In this document: positions 11,166 through 20,914 of the stretch, piece after piece | Position numbering within the stretch: the stretch's first letter is position 1 | How the letters are laid out: each line of letters opens with the position of its first letter | Source: Galdieria sulphuraria | Taxonomy: Eukaryota; Rhodophyta; Bangiophyceae; Galdieriales; Galdieriaceae | Length of the DNA: 47,828 nt | Reading direction: 5' to 3' | Assembly (NCBI RefSeq): GCF_000341285.1 | Contig: NW_005178410.1 | Coordinates: forward strand, 15,190-63,017 | Made by a program: the position numbers and the translations under genes | The notes under the pieces: model-generated | The model's database searches: none | Told to the model about the DNA's origin: nothing | Seen by the model: the letters and a program-made list of their open reading frames with translations, nothing else

Positions 11166-12560
11166 TTAATGTTTTGTCAAAGAGGCCTTGACATGTTGTT
11201 GTCTTACTTGATCAATCGTTGCAATCAATTCTGCTACATTGGTTTTGCACATTTCTAATCTTTTTTGTAGAGGATACCAATGTTCTTTGATGAACACACG
11301 TTGAGATGCGCGTATTACTCGAATCTACCAACTTTTTAGAAAAAAAACCAAACTAAAAGAAATACAGACCACTTGACGCATCTGATCGATTTTGGCCTCC
11401 ATAAGACCTAAACACACTGCTTGAATGACCCAATGTTCCAATTCTTCTTGTTCCACTTGTAAAGTTTTCGCAGCCAATGAGTAAGGAATTTCACTTTGTT
11501 CGACACCTAACTTCAATGAGTTTCTATCCAAGTATTCCTATTAACTACTCACCTAAAGATGCCAATGACAACAGTCGCATTTTGTTCAAACATGCTTCAT
11601 AGTCAAAACCTGCTTCTTCAAAATAGATGGGGTTGCGATGCACAAAATCTACAAAGGCCTCCAACTTTTCGGAAACGAAAATTTGTAAGAGTTCAAAGAG
11701 CAGTGCTGTACAAATAATATTATATAAGCTCTGAAGAATTGTTCTCATCATCTACTTACCATGTTGTTTGGTATTCTTCAACCTTTGAATGGCATCCAAA
11801 TCCAATAGTTCATCAAAGCGATACAATTTGGGTTGTCTTATAGCTTCCTTACAAGCTTTCACTGCATAGGACTCTACTCCAGTCAACACATCTTCTCCTT
11901 CACCGTTAAATGTTTCCAATAACTTTACATGAAACTCGAAAGCTTGCGTTTCGTTGTTGCATTCATCAAACGCCTCTGTAATGGTTTGATAAAACCTTCT
12001 TCTGTCTTGTTTGGATGGAGACCATACGTCAAGAAAGAATTCTGCTCTTGTCAAAGCTGGTGCCAACGCTTGCAACATATTGACCTATTCCAAGTATATA
12101 ATAAAAGCAAGAAAATCTATCTCTTTCCACTCACTTTGGAAGCTACTTGAACATTCAAGATAAACAACTCCAAGCGTTGTGAAGTTTCCGTCTCTGGGAT
12201 GGAGTTGTACAGTCGAGTCACCGTCCGAAGTCGTAAAGGACCAAATGGTTCACTTTGTGCCAACTTTTGTGCCAAGTGTGTTGCCAATTTGAATCTATCT
12301 ACTTGATTGGAAAATATAAAGCCCGAAATCACTTGAACGCAACCTTCGAGACTTTCTTCGTAGCTGTGATCCGTGCGCTTATCTGATGGAGGGTCATTAA
12401 AAGCGACGATGAGCGTGTCTACTAAAAGGGATGCAACTTTTTCCGTATTCTGTTGAGCCAAAAGTTGTTGTATTTGTGAACCAAGTTGTTGTTGACAGTT
12501 TGTGTTGGTTTCAAGGAAGTCGATACAGGCATGGAGTTCCACGTCGATTTCGGCAGTCAT
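11166..12560 (-). CDS. Eukaryotic translation initiation factor 3 subunit M (PCI domain)
   Basis: A non-core subunit of eIF3, which loads 40S ribosomes during initiation. Five exons read on the minus strand from the ATG at 12560 (MTAEIDVELHACIDFLE) to the TAA at 11166. The family shows in KLYRFDELLDLDAIQRL, LLQIFVSEKLEAFVDFV, NKMRLLSLASLG, and a PCI-domain end with LQVEQEELEHWVIQAV, AKIDQMRQ and an RVFIKEHWYPLQKRLEM tail. Intron phases agree throughout; the shortest intron is about 46 nt. An in-frame TTG four codons upstream is ignored in favour of the ATG. It is convergent with CCT2 and divergent from the methyltransferase (115 bp between starts). Confidence 0.92.
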
Positions 12561-12675
12561 GATGATAATCAATAAATACCCAATAGTATGTGATGAAGCA
12601 ATCTTTCAACCTTCTAAAGTTGACTATCATCAACATGTTTAGAAAGTTTCTTATGGAATAGACTTAAGCGAAACA

Positions 12676-13546
12676 ATGTCCTCAACACTATTCTGTGGGT
12701 CATTCTCATTTTACATGATGGAACAAGTCGTTTTGTCTTTGTTTCCAAAAGGATGGACAAAGGAAGAAATATTAGAAAAAGCCCAAAACATACAACAACT
12801 TGGCATTTCTAGAGGTCTCAATTATCGGTAAGTACAAAGTCATATCTTTCTAAAGTTTGATCACGTTATTTTCTAGTTGTGTGGAAAGTGGCCAGTTCTT
12901 AAGAGTTGGTCTCGTTCAACACCCATTCTATTCAGAAATTTTGGAAAAGAAACCTTTGAGAGAACAAAGAATACTTGAGATTGGTTGTGGCTTTGGTATT
13001 GATACTCGTTATTTGATCCAACAAGGAGTTGTTAAGGAGAATATCCTTGCCATTGACGTTGCTCCTGCTTTTATTGAGCTGGGATTCGAACTATTCGAAG
13101 ACCGAGAGTTATTGGAGTCTTGTTTCCAAATAAAGAGTGTTGGAGATGAAGACTTTGTAAGTTTTATCCGGAATGAGTTTTCGGGAAACCCTATCGATTT
13201 GGTTACCGCATTCCAAGTGCTTCATACGATTCCTCAGTATAATGAGAAAGTTGCCAATGATGTGTATCAACTTGTTCAACCATCCAAGGGAATATTTATG
13301 GGTATTACTCAAGGAATTCCTGAAGAGAAACAAGAACCTCTTTACTTCGACCGCAAAGGAGATCCTCGTGTAGCCCACACCAAACAGTCTCTAACCAACA
13401 TGTTGAAAGGAGCTGGCTTTCAGAGAATCAAGATGCAGTTTTTGGAAAGACACACATATGAGAATGGTTGGACCGGTGATACTGATACGATGACTGACAT
13501 AGCTGGTCGAAGACAGCCTTTGGCGTTTATCGCTTTTGTGGAATGA
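12676..13546 (+). CDS. Class I SAM-dependent methyltransferase
   Basis: The substrate is unknown. Two exons, joined across an intron of about 50 nt (GTAAGT...TTCTAG) at NYRC, give about 273 residues from the ATG at 12676. Motif I is ILEIGCGFGID, followed by an acidic post-I residue in ILAIDVAPAFI, motif II around PIDLVTAFQVLHTI, and a C-terminal half with FDRKGDPRVAHTKQSL and GAGFQRIKMQFLERH. The domain order is that of Methyltransf_11/25-type small-molecule methyltransferases, and an arsenite- or thiol-type role cannot be decided. No clear targeting signal is seen. The stop lies 42 bp from the stop of the convergent DENR gene. Confidence 0.85.
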
Positions 13547-13588
13547 AACTCCTCATCTGAGACAATAATATCTATTTGTCTATCTTTC

Positions 13589-14487
13589 TTAAAAAGCGTG
13601 AACTTTCTTTTTGTTGTCATCCATTACATACAAGTATTCTTGAGGTACCTATCTATTCTAAATATAACCATCCAACCCAAATAACTCACTCACCAAAAAT
13701 TGGTCCTTTAATAGATGCAAAGTCTCCTGCAAGTGATCACCCTGTATTTCAACTACTTCTCTCATATCGGGTGCCTAAAAGAGGTGTTCAAAACAGTAAT
13801 AACTGATATGGCGTGTTATTCATATAACTACTTACTGTTACTACCGAAGCACCACAAGAAAATTGCTTTTTGCAGACCCTTGAAAACTCCGATAGTTTGA
13901 CTCCAGTCTTATCCAAACCACTGATAATCTAAATCAATCAGCAACTTGACAGAGTTGGAAACAGGATATTTTCCTACTGTTACTTGCTTCCTTCCCTTTC
14001 TTTGTGCTCTGGCGATGACCACTTCAGGATTGATAGGGGATTTCTTCTTTGATGAACTATTATTGTTGCTTTCGACAGCCTTATGAACGTAAGCAATCAT
14101 CTTCATCAGCCACACTATTGTTCTTCACAAAATACCTTTGAAAGAGAATCAGCCAAGGATACGTTCTTGAAACTAGTTTGTTGATGCGTTGAGAAAGCAA
14201 AGAAACAATAAAAAATACATACGCATCAGTTAATAAGCTTTCATCATAGGTAGAAAAGAGTTCTGGATAGTTTTCACGACGCCATAACAAACAACTAGCT
14301 TCGTGTCAACTTGGGAAGAAAAGGAAATCCAGACTTGAACTACCGTTGAAACTCTTCTGGACCGTTATATTCACAATATTCGAAAGGCAAACTACAGTTT
14401 CCACAATATATAACATTGTAAGGATATTGGTCTTGGTTTGTAAGACAAGTGGTCCCACGTTCTTCTGAAAATGAATGGGAAGCCATT
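13589..14487 (-). CDS. Density-regulated protein DENR/Tma22 (SUI1 domain)
   Basis: The partner of MCTS1/Tma20; the pair recycles 40S subunits and promotes re-initiation after short ORFs. Six small exons are joined from the ATG at 14487 to the TAA at 13589. The N-terminal zinc-binding region reads YPYNVIYCGNCSLPFEYCEY, the same layout as human DENR. Then come YPELF, a Lys-rich linker (SSKKKSP) and the SUI1-like domain with ARAQRKGRKQVT, ISGLDKTGVKLSEFSR, KKQFSCGASVV and VEIQGDH. The exon after TDA has two acceptors that both keep frame (near 14133 and near 14072), so the linker is uncertain. It is easily missed because no exon exceeds about 110 coding nt. Confidence 0.93.
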
Positions 14488-14576
14488 AACCAACTTTAAC
14501 CCAAAAAATGAGACAATACACACTTTATGTGAAGATCGATGACCTGCTTTGAGGAACAAACAAAACAACACAATAT

Positions 14577-15406
14577 CTAATATGAGCTAGTAGAATAATA
14601 AGGAGAAGGTTGAGAATAGCCATATGAGTCTTCACTCCAGACATAGGTTGGAACTTGGAAATGGTATCCATATTCTAATAAACACTAAAAGCACAGTTGA
14701 GATATGGTTGTCTAAAGCAAGTCTGATAGACGTCTAACATACCTTGAGGCAACCATAACAACCCCAGTAACACTTTTTGAAAAAGGTTGGAATCTTCATT
14801 CAATAGTTAGTAAGCTGGAGTATGATTCTATTGTATGTCTCTTCTTACCTGAGGAGCAGTGCTACAAGTTGGTTGTGAGGTATAATAACCCTGGCCATAA
14901 CCCCAAGAAGAGGACGTACTATAGCCATTTTCACTAGAACCCTCACTACTTACTTCATATGGACTGGTAGAATAAGTAGATGGATAAGAACTTGACAAGT
15001 ATGTGCGAATGGATTGCTTCCAACTCAGTCGCTGGTAACTAGAAGAGGATGGTGTTGGAGTGGGTGTGGCTTCAGATGGACCAAAGTTGTATAGAAATTG
15101 GATAAACTCAAAGTATGGAAATTGATACTGACATATTATATAGTTGAGAAGTTGACATGCATCTACCTTTTGTATTGGACTTACCACTTGTTCACATTCA
15201 TAGCAAAGTAGACACTTGTTTTCACAGTTCTTGTATACCTTTTCGGTATCCCAATCCCACGGTTCTGCAGATGGTGTACATGTAGGAGTTGGAGTAGGTG
15301 CTTCAGTATATTGTCTAGTGACCGTATCTTGTGCATGGATTGTACATATCCCAATATACGCAAATACGATTGCAACGAAGAATACCTTTGAAATTTTCAT
15401 GTTCAT
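14577..15406 (-). CDS. Secreted Thr/Pro- and Ser/Tyr-rich protein with Cys clusters
   Basis: Function is not recognised. The ATG at 15406 gives MNMKISKVFFVAIVFAYIG, a clear signal peptide with a likely cleavage after IHA. Next come a TPTPTCTP segment, a Cys-dense core (NCENKCLLCYECEQVV, DACQLL, IICQY), a second TPTPTP linker, and a long Ser/Tyr/Gly-rich tail (SSYPSTYSTSPYE, SWGYGQGYY). Two further exons follow, coding IPTFFKKCYWGCYGCLK and CLLEYGYHFQVPTYVWSED, ending PYYSTSSY. Both introns are GT-AG and in phase 0. The TP repeats resemble O-glycosylated linkers of cell-wall or extracellular proteins (inference). A cell-surface or wall role is plausible for an alga living in harsh water. Confidence 0.82.
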
Positions 15407-16499
15407 TGTTTTAGAACACAAAATATTCAAGTTGCTTAGTATTTATAGTGTCATTTGTAGACAAGATGTTGCAGAAAAATGCAATGACGACAAGTTGTCA
15501 TCATCGCATAAGAGAAGGACAACATTTAGGAAAATGGGAAAATCTCACTTGACCATCATCTCCAATATTGTGCACGACGAATCCCCTTTTTTTTGGGTAG
15601 CGGAACAAACGTTGTTCTTGTGTATATTTTCAATTGTAGCGATGACTTGGACATCGCATTTCAGTTCATGTATGCAGTGTCTTATAAGATTATTCCAAGC
15701 TAGTAGGAAACTCAGATAAACGATGGTCAAATAATACCTTGAGAATTTATTCTTCTGCAGTGATTATCCTATTATGACTCCACGGTTTCTATATATATAT
15801 ATATATATGAATAGATAGCCTTCGGTTGGTATTTCCATGGTCCGTGTATCTGCCCTTAGCAGCTATAATTCTTTCTTCGCGATTCGTATTCTATAGTGAA
15901 TAATTTAGCCTCAGTTGTTAAATTATTATTCTCTATCAGTGCAAAGAGGGATCTTTATTGTCCAAAGATAGAATATTGGCTCCTTTGATATATTTGATCA
16001 ACTCTGTCCTCAAAACCAGGATTCAACCATTTTGTTTCTCTTTCTATTGTTCGGTTGATATACAGAGCTTGCATACCACTGTATCCATATATTGTTGTTG
16101 AATAAAATCAAGTTGTCTTTCTGTACAAAGCCTAGAGTTGTTCAGATTCAAAACCTACCTTCATGTAGAAGATACTATAGGGAGATGCATTTGGATCTCC
16201 CAAGATGGAATGGCTAATCAATCCAATGATCTCCCTCTTTTGGATAGCAAAAATGGGAGGCGGATTTTTTCCCTCTACAGCTGTTACACATTGCCGAATG
16301 AATGGTTGAGAGTTGGGGGAGATTATTGCTCTCCATGATTTCGGCCTTGACAGTGTCGTGGGAGACGTAGGAATAGCTTTTGACCCATTGTTTTGAGCAA
16401 TCATTGAGCAGTGGTGTGGATCTTGTGTATCCGCAGCGAGTTGCTCTGCACAAGATATCTCTTTGTTTAATCTGTGACATACAGGAAAGGTGACACTTT
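15407..16499. other. Intergenic, 1.1 kb, with a possible unresolved minus-strand gene
   Basis: This separates the secreted-protein start (-) from the ARID start (+). It has a (TA)n run near 15790-15808 and a hairpin with 9-bp arms at 15899-15907 and 15919-15927. Between about 15955 and 16480, two minus-strand frames are both open: one from an ATG at 16480 (MSQIKQRDILCRATRCG), one from an ATG at 16404 (MIAQNNGSKAIPTSP). A third stretch ends with NPGFEDRVDQIYQRSQ just before a TAA near 15956. A donor-like ATGAAG|GTAGGT is near 16160. I could not join these into one consistent model, so coding status is open. Confidence 0.4.
15790..15808. repeat. (TA)n microsatellite
   Basis: About 19 bp of alternating A and T lies in the upstream region of the secreted-protein gene. 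Confidence 0.8.
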
Positions 16500-18002
16500 A
16501 TGAATCAACAGGAAGGTCTACAATTTTTTCAAGGAGAATATAAACAAGACCACGTTTATTTACCTCATACTGGCTGGAAGCTGCATAATAGCTATTGGAC
16601 TCCTACCCCTGCCTACAGTTACTATCCTTTATATCTCGTCAACGGACAACCCAATCATAGAAACGCCATATGGGAAGGTTACAGCATTTATCCAGAGGAG
16701 TATAAAGTGCCGCAGGGTATTTCTACACTCCATTCTCAAGAAGCCCAATCCAAGTTTGGAATTCAAGTATCTCATACTGACCCTAACAAAGAGAGTGATA
16801 TTTACATTCTCTCAAAGGATCACTTAGGAAATGTTCACGAAGAGATACGCACAGGAAATACCTCCCCTTGCTCTGGAAGTGAGCAACCACTGGTGGACAC
16901 GGGACAAAACAACCATATTATAGAACCAGTTCATGCATTCTTTGAAGAATGCTCCAATTGTAGTACTACTTCCAGTAGTTTTCGCTCCTCAATGGAAGAA
17001 ATGAGAAATGAAGGTAAACAAAATTCTGCAGACAACTCTCAACGGAATGCTCCATCCAACTCAACTTCACGAGAAACCAAATGGAATTGCGATACAGAAG
17101 AAGAAAGTCATTTCTATCAATCTTTGTATGAATTAATGTCTAGAAGAGGACAACCAATCTTGCGTTTACCTACTTTAGGGTTTAAAGAGTTGGATCTTTT
17201 TAGGTTATTCAAGGAAGTGACTAGTAGAGGGGGTGTTGATTATGTTATTGCAAAGAAGCAATGGAAGGAAGTTGCAGATGCTTTAGGACTTCCAAGCTCC
17301 TGTACAGATTCTGGGTTTCGATTAAGGCTTCATTATATTCGCTATTTGGAGCCTTATGAAAGAACATATTTCACGCCACCTCCTGACATTATCAACTCAT
17401 TATTCAAGTATAGAGGACGAAAACTGGGCAATCTGTATAGCAATCAACGAGCCAAACATCATACAAACAGAAAAAAGTGTATTTCGAAATCTCCCTCAAT
17501 GGAAAGACCTGTTCGTTGTGTGCAAGTGACTGGATGTGAAGACAAGATGGAAAGAAACGAGCCATGTAATACTACGTCCCCAAAGAGACGGAAATATCCG
17601 AATAGAAAGACAGAGGAACAATTGGATAACGAAATTAAGCAATTGAACAACAATAGTTCGAGAGTTCCTGCTACATTTCAAGTGGATAATGATTTCCATC
17701 AAGTGAATAACTGCGAGATGGATAGTAGCTTCCTGACATCCTCTCCAGATGAATGCTCAAATAGGGACAAGTCCATACGTTTATTTGATCGGATAGGAGA
17801 ATGTTCTTTAATGAGATATGTTGACCGATATTTGAATAAGCGTTGCTCAGAGTTGACTAATGTTCCTCGGCAGAATCTCGTTCATATGGCGGAGGAGCAC
17901 TTTCAAAGTATGCATTTGTCACCTTCTGAAGAAGCAGAAACTTTGTTGAAGTTTCTTCAAGTAGTTTGCTGTGATAACAAATTATCATGTGAAGACTTTT
18001 AG
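16500..18002 (+). CDS. ARID/BRIGHT-domain DNA-binding protein
   Basis: A single-exon protein of 500 residues. An ARID domain lies at about residues 203-285: FYQSLYELMSRRGQPILRLP, LDLFRLFKEVTSRGGVDYV, KKQWKEVADALGLP, FRLRLHYIRYLEPYE. ARID proteins bind DNA, often AT-rich, and many act in SWI/SNF-type remodelling. The N-terminal third is Tyr/Pro/Gln-rich and disordered. After the domain come two basic patches (RGRKLGNL..RAKHHTNRKKC and SPKRRKYPNRK) that look like nuclear localisation signals. The C-terminal ~70 residues (SLMRYVDRYLNKRCSEL onward) seem folded and helical but unassigned. No second known domain is seen, so assignment to a specific complex is not possible. Confidence 0.9.
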   Translation: MNQQEGLQFFQGEYKQDHVYLPHTGWKLHNSYWTPTPAYSYYPLYLVNGQPNHRNAIWEGYSIYPEEYKVPQGISTLHSQEAQSKFGIQVSHTDPNKESDIYILSKDHLGNVHEEIRTGNTSPCSGSEQPLVDTGQNNHIIEPVHAFFEECSNCSTTSSSFRSSMEEMRNEGKQNSADNSQRNAPSNSTSRETKWNCDTEEESHFYQSLYELMSRRGQPILRLPTLGFKELDLFRLFKEVTSRGGVDYVIAKKQWKEVADALGLPSSCTDSGFRLRLHYIRYLEPYERTYFTPPPDIINSLFKYRGRKLGNLYSNQRAKHHTNRKKCISKSPSMERPVRCVQVTGCEDKMERNEPCNTTSPKRRKYPNRKTEEQLDNEIKQLNNNSSRVPATFQVDNDFHQVNNCEMDSSFLTSSPDECSNRDKSIRLFDRIGECSLMRYVDRYLNKRCSELTNVPRQNLVHMAEEHFQSMHLSPSEEAETLLKFLQVVCCDNKLSCEDF

Positions 18003-18173
18003 TCGTATATCTTATTGTTTGAAATAAAAGATACTTGCTGTTCAAGAATGTCCTTTGGACAAGGAATTGGAGAGAGCTTGAATGGAATTTCGATTAGACT
18101 TGTGAGGTTTCTTTTAAGGGGGAAATTGAGAACGTTGGGTAGTTTCATTTTTGAAACTTTGGGTTCGTATAAA

Positions 18174-18935
18174 ATGACGAAGATTCTGGTAGTTTATTGT
18201 AAGTTTCTTTTATTATAAATTATTTCTCTTACTCCTCTGTAGATTCTATGTATGGTCACATTAAGAAGATGGCCGATCAAGTGGTGGAAGGTGCCCAATC
18301 GGAGGGTTGCGAAGTCGAGCTGTATCAAGTTCCTGAGACTCTTTCTGATGATATTTTAAAGCTTCTTAAGGCACCTCCTAAACCTAGTGACCCTGTGCTG
18401 CGATTTGAACTTCACGATAAGCTCGTGGAAGCAGATGCCATTATATTCGGGTTTCCTACTCGCTTTGGTATGATGTGCGCACAAATGAAGGCTATGTTTG
18501 ATTCACTTGGACGTAAGTTTGAGTACTTTCGTTATCTATGTTTATTCCGAGTTTTGTAAGATTTGTGGCAAAGTGGTCAACTTGTTGGGAAATTGGCGGG
18601 TATTTTTGTGTCAACCGGTACTCAAGGAGGAGGACAAGAAACAACAGCTTTAACTGCTATCACTCAGTTGGCACATTTGGGAATGATTTTTGTTCCTACA
18701 GGTTGGAATATTAATAGTATAGATCGTCTTTTCATAACCTTTGTTCTTTCTAGGATATTCTTATGGAAGTGACATGTTTGGCTTGAAGGAGCCTCAGGGT
18801 GGTTCTGCATATGGTGCGGGAACCTTTGCTGGTGCGGATGGAAGTCGTCAACCATCTGAGTTCGAGTTGGGTAGAGCCAAGCATCAAGGTTCTTATATTG
18901 CGAAGATTGCTAAGAAATACAGTGGTATTCAGTAA
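18174..18935 (+). CDS. NAD(P)H:quinone oxidoreductase, WrbA type (flavodoxin fold)
   Basis: An FMN enzyme that reduces quinones by two electrons, protecting against redox cycling. Four exons give about 200 residues. The FMN-binding start [16 protein letters not shown] spans intron 1. Further WrbA marks are [14 protein letters not shown], the [22 protein letters not shown] phosphate loop, [28 protein letters not shown] and [11 protein letters not shown]. The ATG at 18174 begins at the flavodoxin fold. An in-frame ATG at 18048 would add 42 residues rich in Arg, Leu and Ser (SIRLVRFLLRGKLR), resembling a mitochondrial presequence, so dual starts are possible. It is convergent with the S1-domain gene. 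Confidence 0.95.
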
Positions 18936-18992
18936 GCTACGTGGTATCATAGAAATTCATTTCCCTTATTATTGTGTTGCTTTATAAACTTG

Positions 18993-19883
18993 TTACGTTT
19001 CCACATATGACTCTGTTTCATTCGAGTTGGCACTAACCTCTGTTGGATTCTCTCCTTCTATTGATGGTCTCTCCAAGACGAGTTCCAAAGGTGGCCTGAT
19101 GAGATTTCGTATCTTTGAGTCAACTTGTCGTATACTTAACCAAATTTTTCTCGTTCTCTCGTCAATCCGAGTAACTCTCGTTTCTACTTCATCTCCTAAA
19201 GCCAAGTTACTGGAACCTTCTCGGGGTACTTCCGTAAAAGGTAAAAATCCTATGTTCACGTCATTTCCTTTTTCTTGGAACCAAAACAAAGCATACGAAC
19301 CATCACAAATGCAACCGAAATCTACAAAGGCTCCACTATCTGTCAAACGAACTATATTTCCTTTGACAATATCTTCCACTCGTACTTCACCCAACGGCTT
19401 TCGGCGACTCACAAACTGTCTATACTTTAGAGTCGTCAACCAAACCTTCCTCGAATCACTGTCGATGGACTTGACATATACTGTAATGGTATCACCAACT
19501 GTGACCGTTTCAAGGATATTTTTCACAAACTGGGTAGAAAGCTCTGATATATGTACAAGGACATCTTGTCCCAGACCAATATCCACGAAACAACCGTACG
19601 CCTTTTGTTTTAAAATCTTTGCAGTCAGTTCTTGACCAAGATAGAGTTGATCAAAGTTTATCGTTGCTTTAGATAAGGAAAGTACTTTTGGAGGGTCCAA
19701 AGCGTGGCCGGTTGGTTCCTCGTTCTGAAACTTACTAGATATGTTTCCCTTTGAGTTGTTTTGCAGCACTGAACAAAAACAGGATTTTCTGTTGGAAAAC
19801 TTTTTTCTAATATTCAGTCGAGTGTTGACGACTGGAGAAGCCCAGAATAGAAAAGCATAGGAAATACTTTCAAAAGGTTTCAT
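18993..19883 (-). CDS. Two-S1-domain RNA-binding protein, probably plastid-targeted
   Basis: A single exon of 296 residues. After an N-terminal region with basic and Ser/Asn residues that fits a transit peptide, two S1 (OB-fold) domains are visible: about residues 82-152 (LGQELTAKILKQKAYGCFVD, LVHISELS, VYVKSIDSDSRKVWLT) and about 168-253 (VEDIVKGNIVRLTDSGAFVD, IGFLPFTEV, TRVTRIDERTRKIWLS). Plastid ribosomal protein S1 and PETs/RLSB-type plastid proteins have this look; bacterial S1 has six repeats. A role in plastid translation or mRNA binding is inferred. An insertion (FWFQEKGNDVN) splits the second domain. Its start is 72 bp from the divergent CNOT9 start. Confidence 0.85.
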   Translation of the reverse strand: MKPFESISYAFLFWASPVVNTRLNIRKKFSNRKSCFCSVLQNNSKGNISSKFQNEEPTGHALDPPKVLSLSKATINFDQLYLGQELTAKILKQKAYGCFVDIGLGQDVLVHISELSTQFVKNILETVTVGDTITVYVKSIDSDSRKVWLTTLKYRQFVSRRKPLGEVRVEDIVKGNIVRLTDSGAFVDFGCICDGSYALFWFQEKGNDVNIGFLPFTEVPREGSSNLALGDEVETRVTRIDERTRKIWLSIRQVDSKIRNLIRPPLELVLERPSIEGENPTEVSANSNETESYVET

Positions 19884-19955
19884 CTTGTAAAAGTGAATAG
19901 TCGGAAGAATCGATTCTCATTTTGGGTGTTGAAGAAAGGGTTAACATAATAGAAG

Positions 19956-20902
19956 ATGGAAGATACTGAAGCCAATTCGGAAACAAGGCTCCATCAACTT
20001 GTAAAAAACTTGACTGCGATGGAAAAGGTAAGCACTCACTTCTAATTGAACGATTGCCTCATACCTTCTATAGAGAGAAGGTGCCCTTTTAGAGTTGAGC
20101 AAGAAGAGAGAGTCTTTCCCCAACTTAGCTCCAGTCTTATGGCACTCTTTTGGCACAGTTGCAGCATTATTACAAGAACTGGTATGTTTTGTTCTCAAGA
20201 TTGTTAGTCAGCTGAATTGGGACTTAGGTTGCCATTTATCCATCACTTTCGCCACCTACTTTGACTGCACATGCCTCTAATCGTGTCTGTAACGCTTTGG
20301 CGTTGTTGCAGTGTGTGGCTTCACATCCGGAGACAAGAACTCCCTTTCTGAACGCGCATATTCCTCTGTTTCTTTATCCTTTTCTCAACACAGTTTCCAA
20401 GACCAGACCTTTTGAATATTTGCGTCTCACTTCCTTGGGAGTCATTGGTGCTTTGGTAAAGATGGACGACCCAGAAGTAATAAACTTCTTGCTTACGACG
20501 GAAATAATCCCGTTATGCTTGCGAATTATGGAGACTGGTTCGGAACTTTCGAAAACAGTTGCTACTTTCATTTTACAAAAGGTTCTGCTGGACGACTTTG
20601 GATTACAATATATTTGTCATACAGCAGAAAGATTTTATGCTGTATCCACAGTATTAAGTAATATGGTCAATGCTCTGGTTGAACAACCTTCAGCAAGACT
20701 TCTGAAACACATAGTTCGCTGTTATCTCCGTTTGAGTGATAATCCTAGAGCAAGGGAAGCACTTCGACAGCATTTACCAGCCGCGTTACAAAATGGCACT
20801 TTCTCAAAAGTATTAGAAGAAGACCCTTCGACGAGAAGATGGTTATCTTCACTCTTGTACGCTTTAGGAGGAGAACAATATAGCTTGAATTCCAATATTT
20901 AA
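19956..20902 (+). CDS. CCR4-NOT complex subunit 9 (CNOT9/RCD1/CAF40)
   Basis: An armadillo-like scaffold of the CCR4-NOT deadenylase; binds CNOT1 and RNA-binding or miRNA-pathway partners. Three exons give about 285 residues: a divergent start ([19 protein letters not shown]), then [67 protein letters not shown], the near-invariant [20 protein letters not shown] and [36 protein letters not shown], and [18 protein letters not shown]. Both introns are GT-AG at family-conserved blocks. The stop is only 12 bp from the convergent ArfGAP stop, so the 3' UTRs must overlap. Confidence 0.97.
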
Positions 20903-20914
20903 CATTTATTTACA

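Noticed and set aside
15899-15927. Hairpin with 9-bp AT-only arms as a terminator
   Set aside because: Nuclear polymerase II genes do not use such terminators, and AT-rich DNA makes it by chance.
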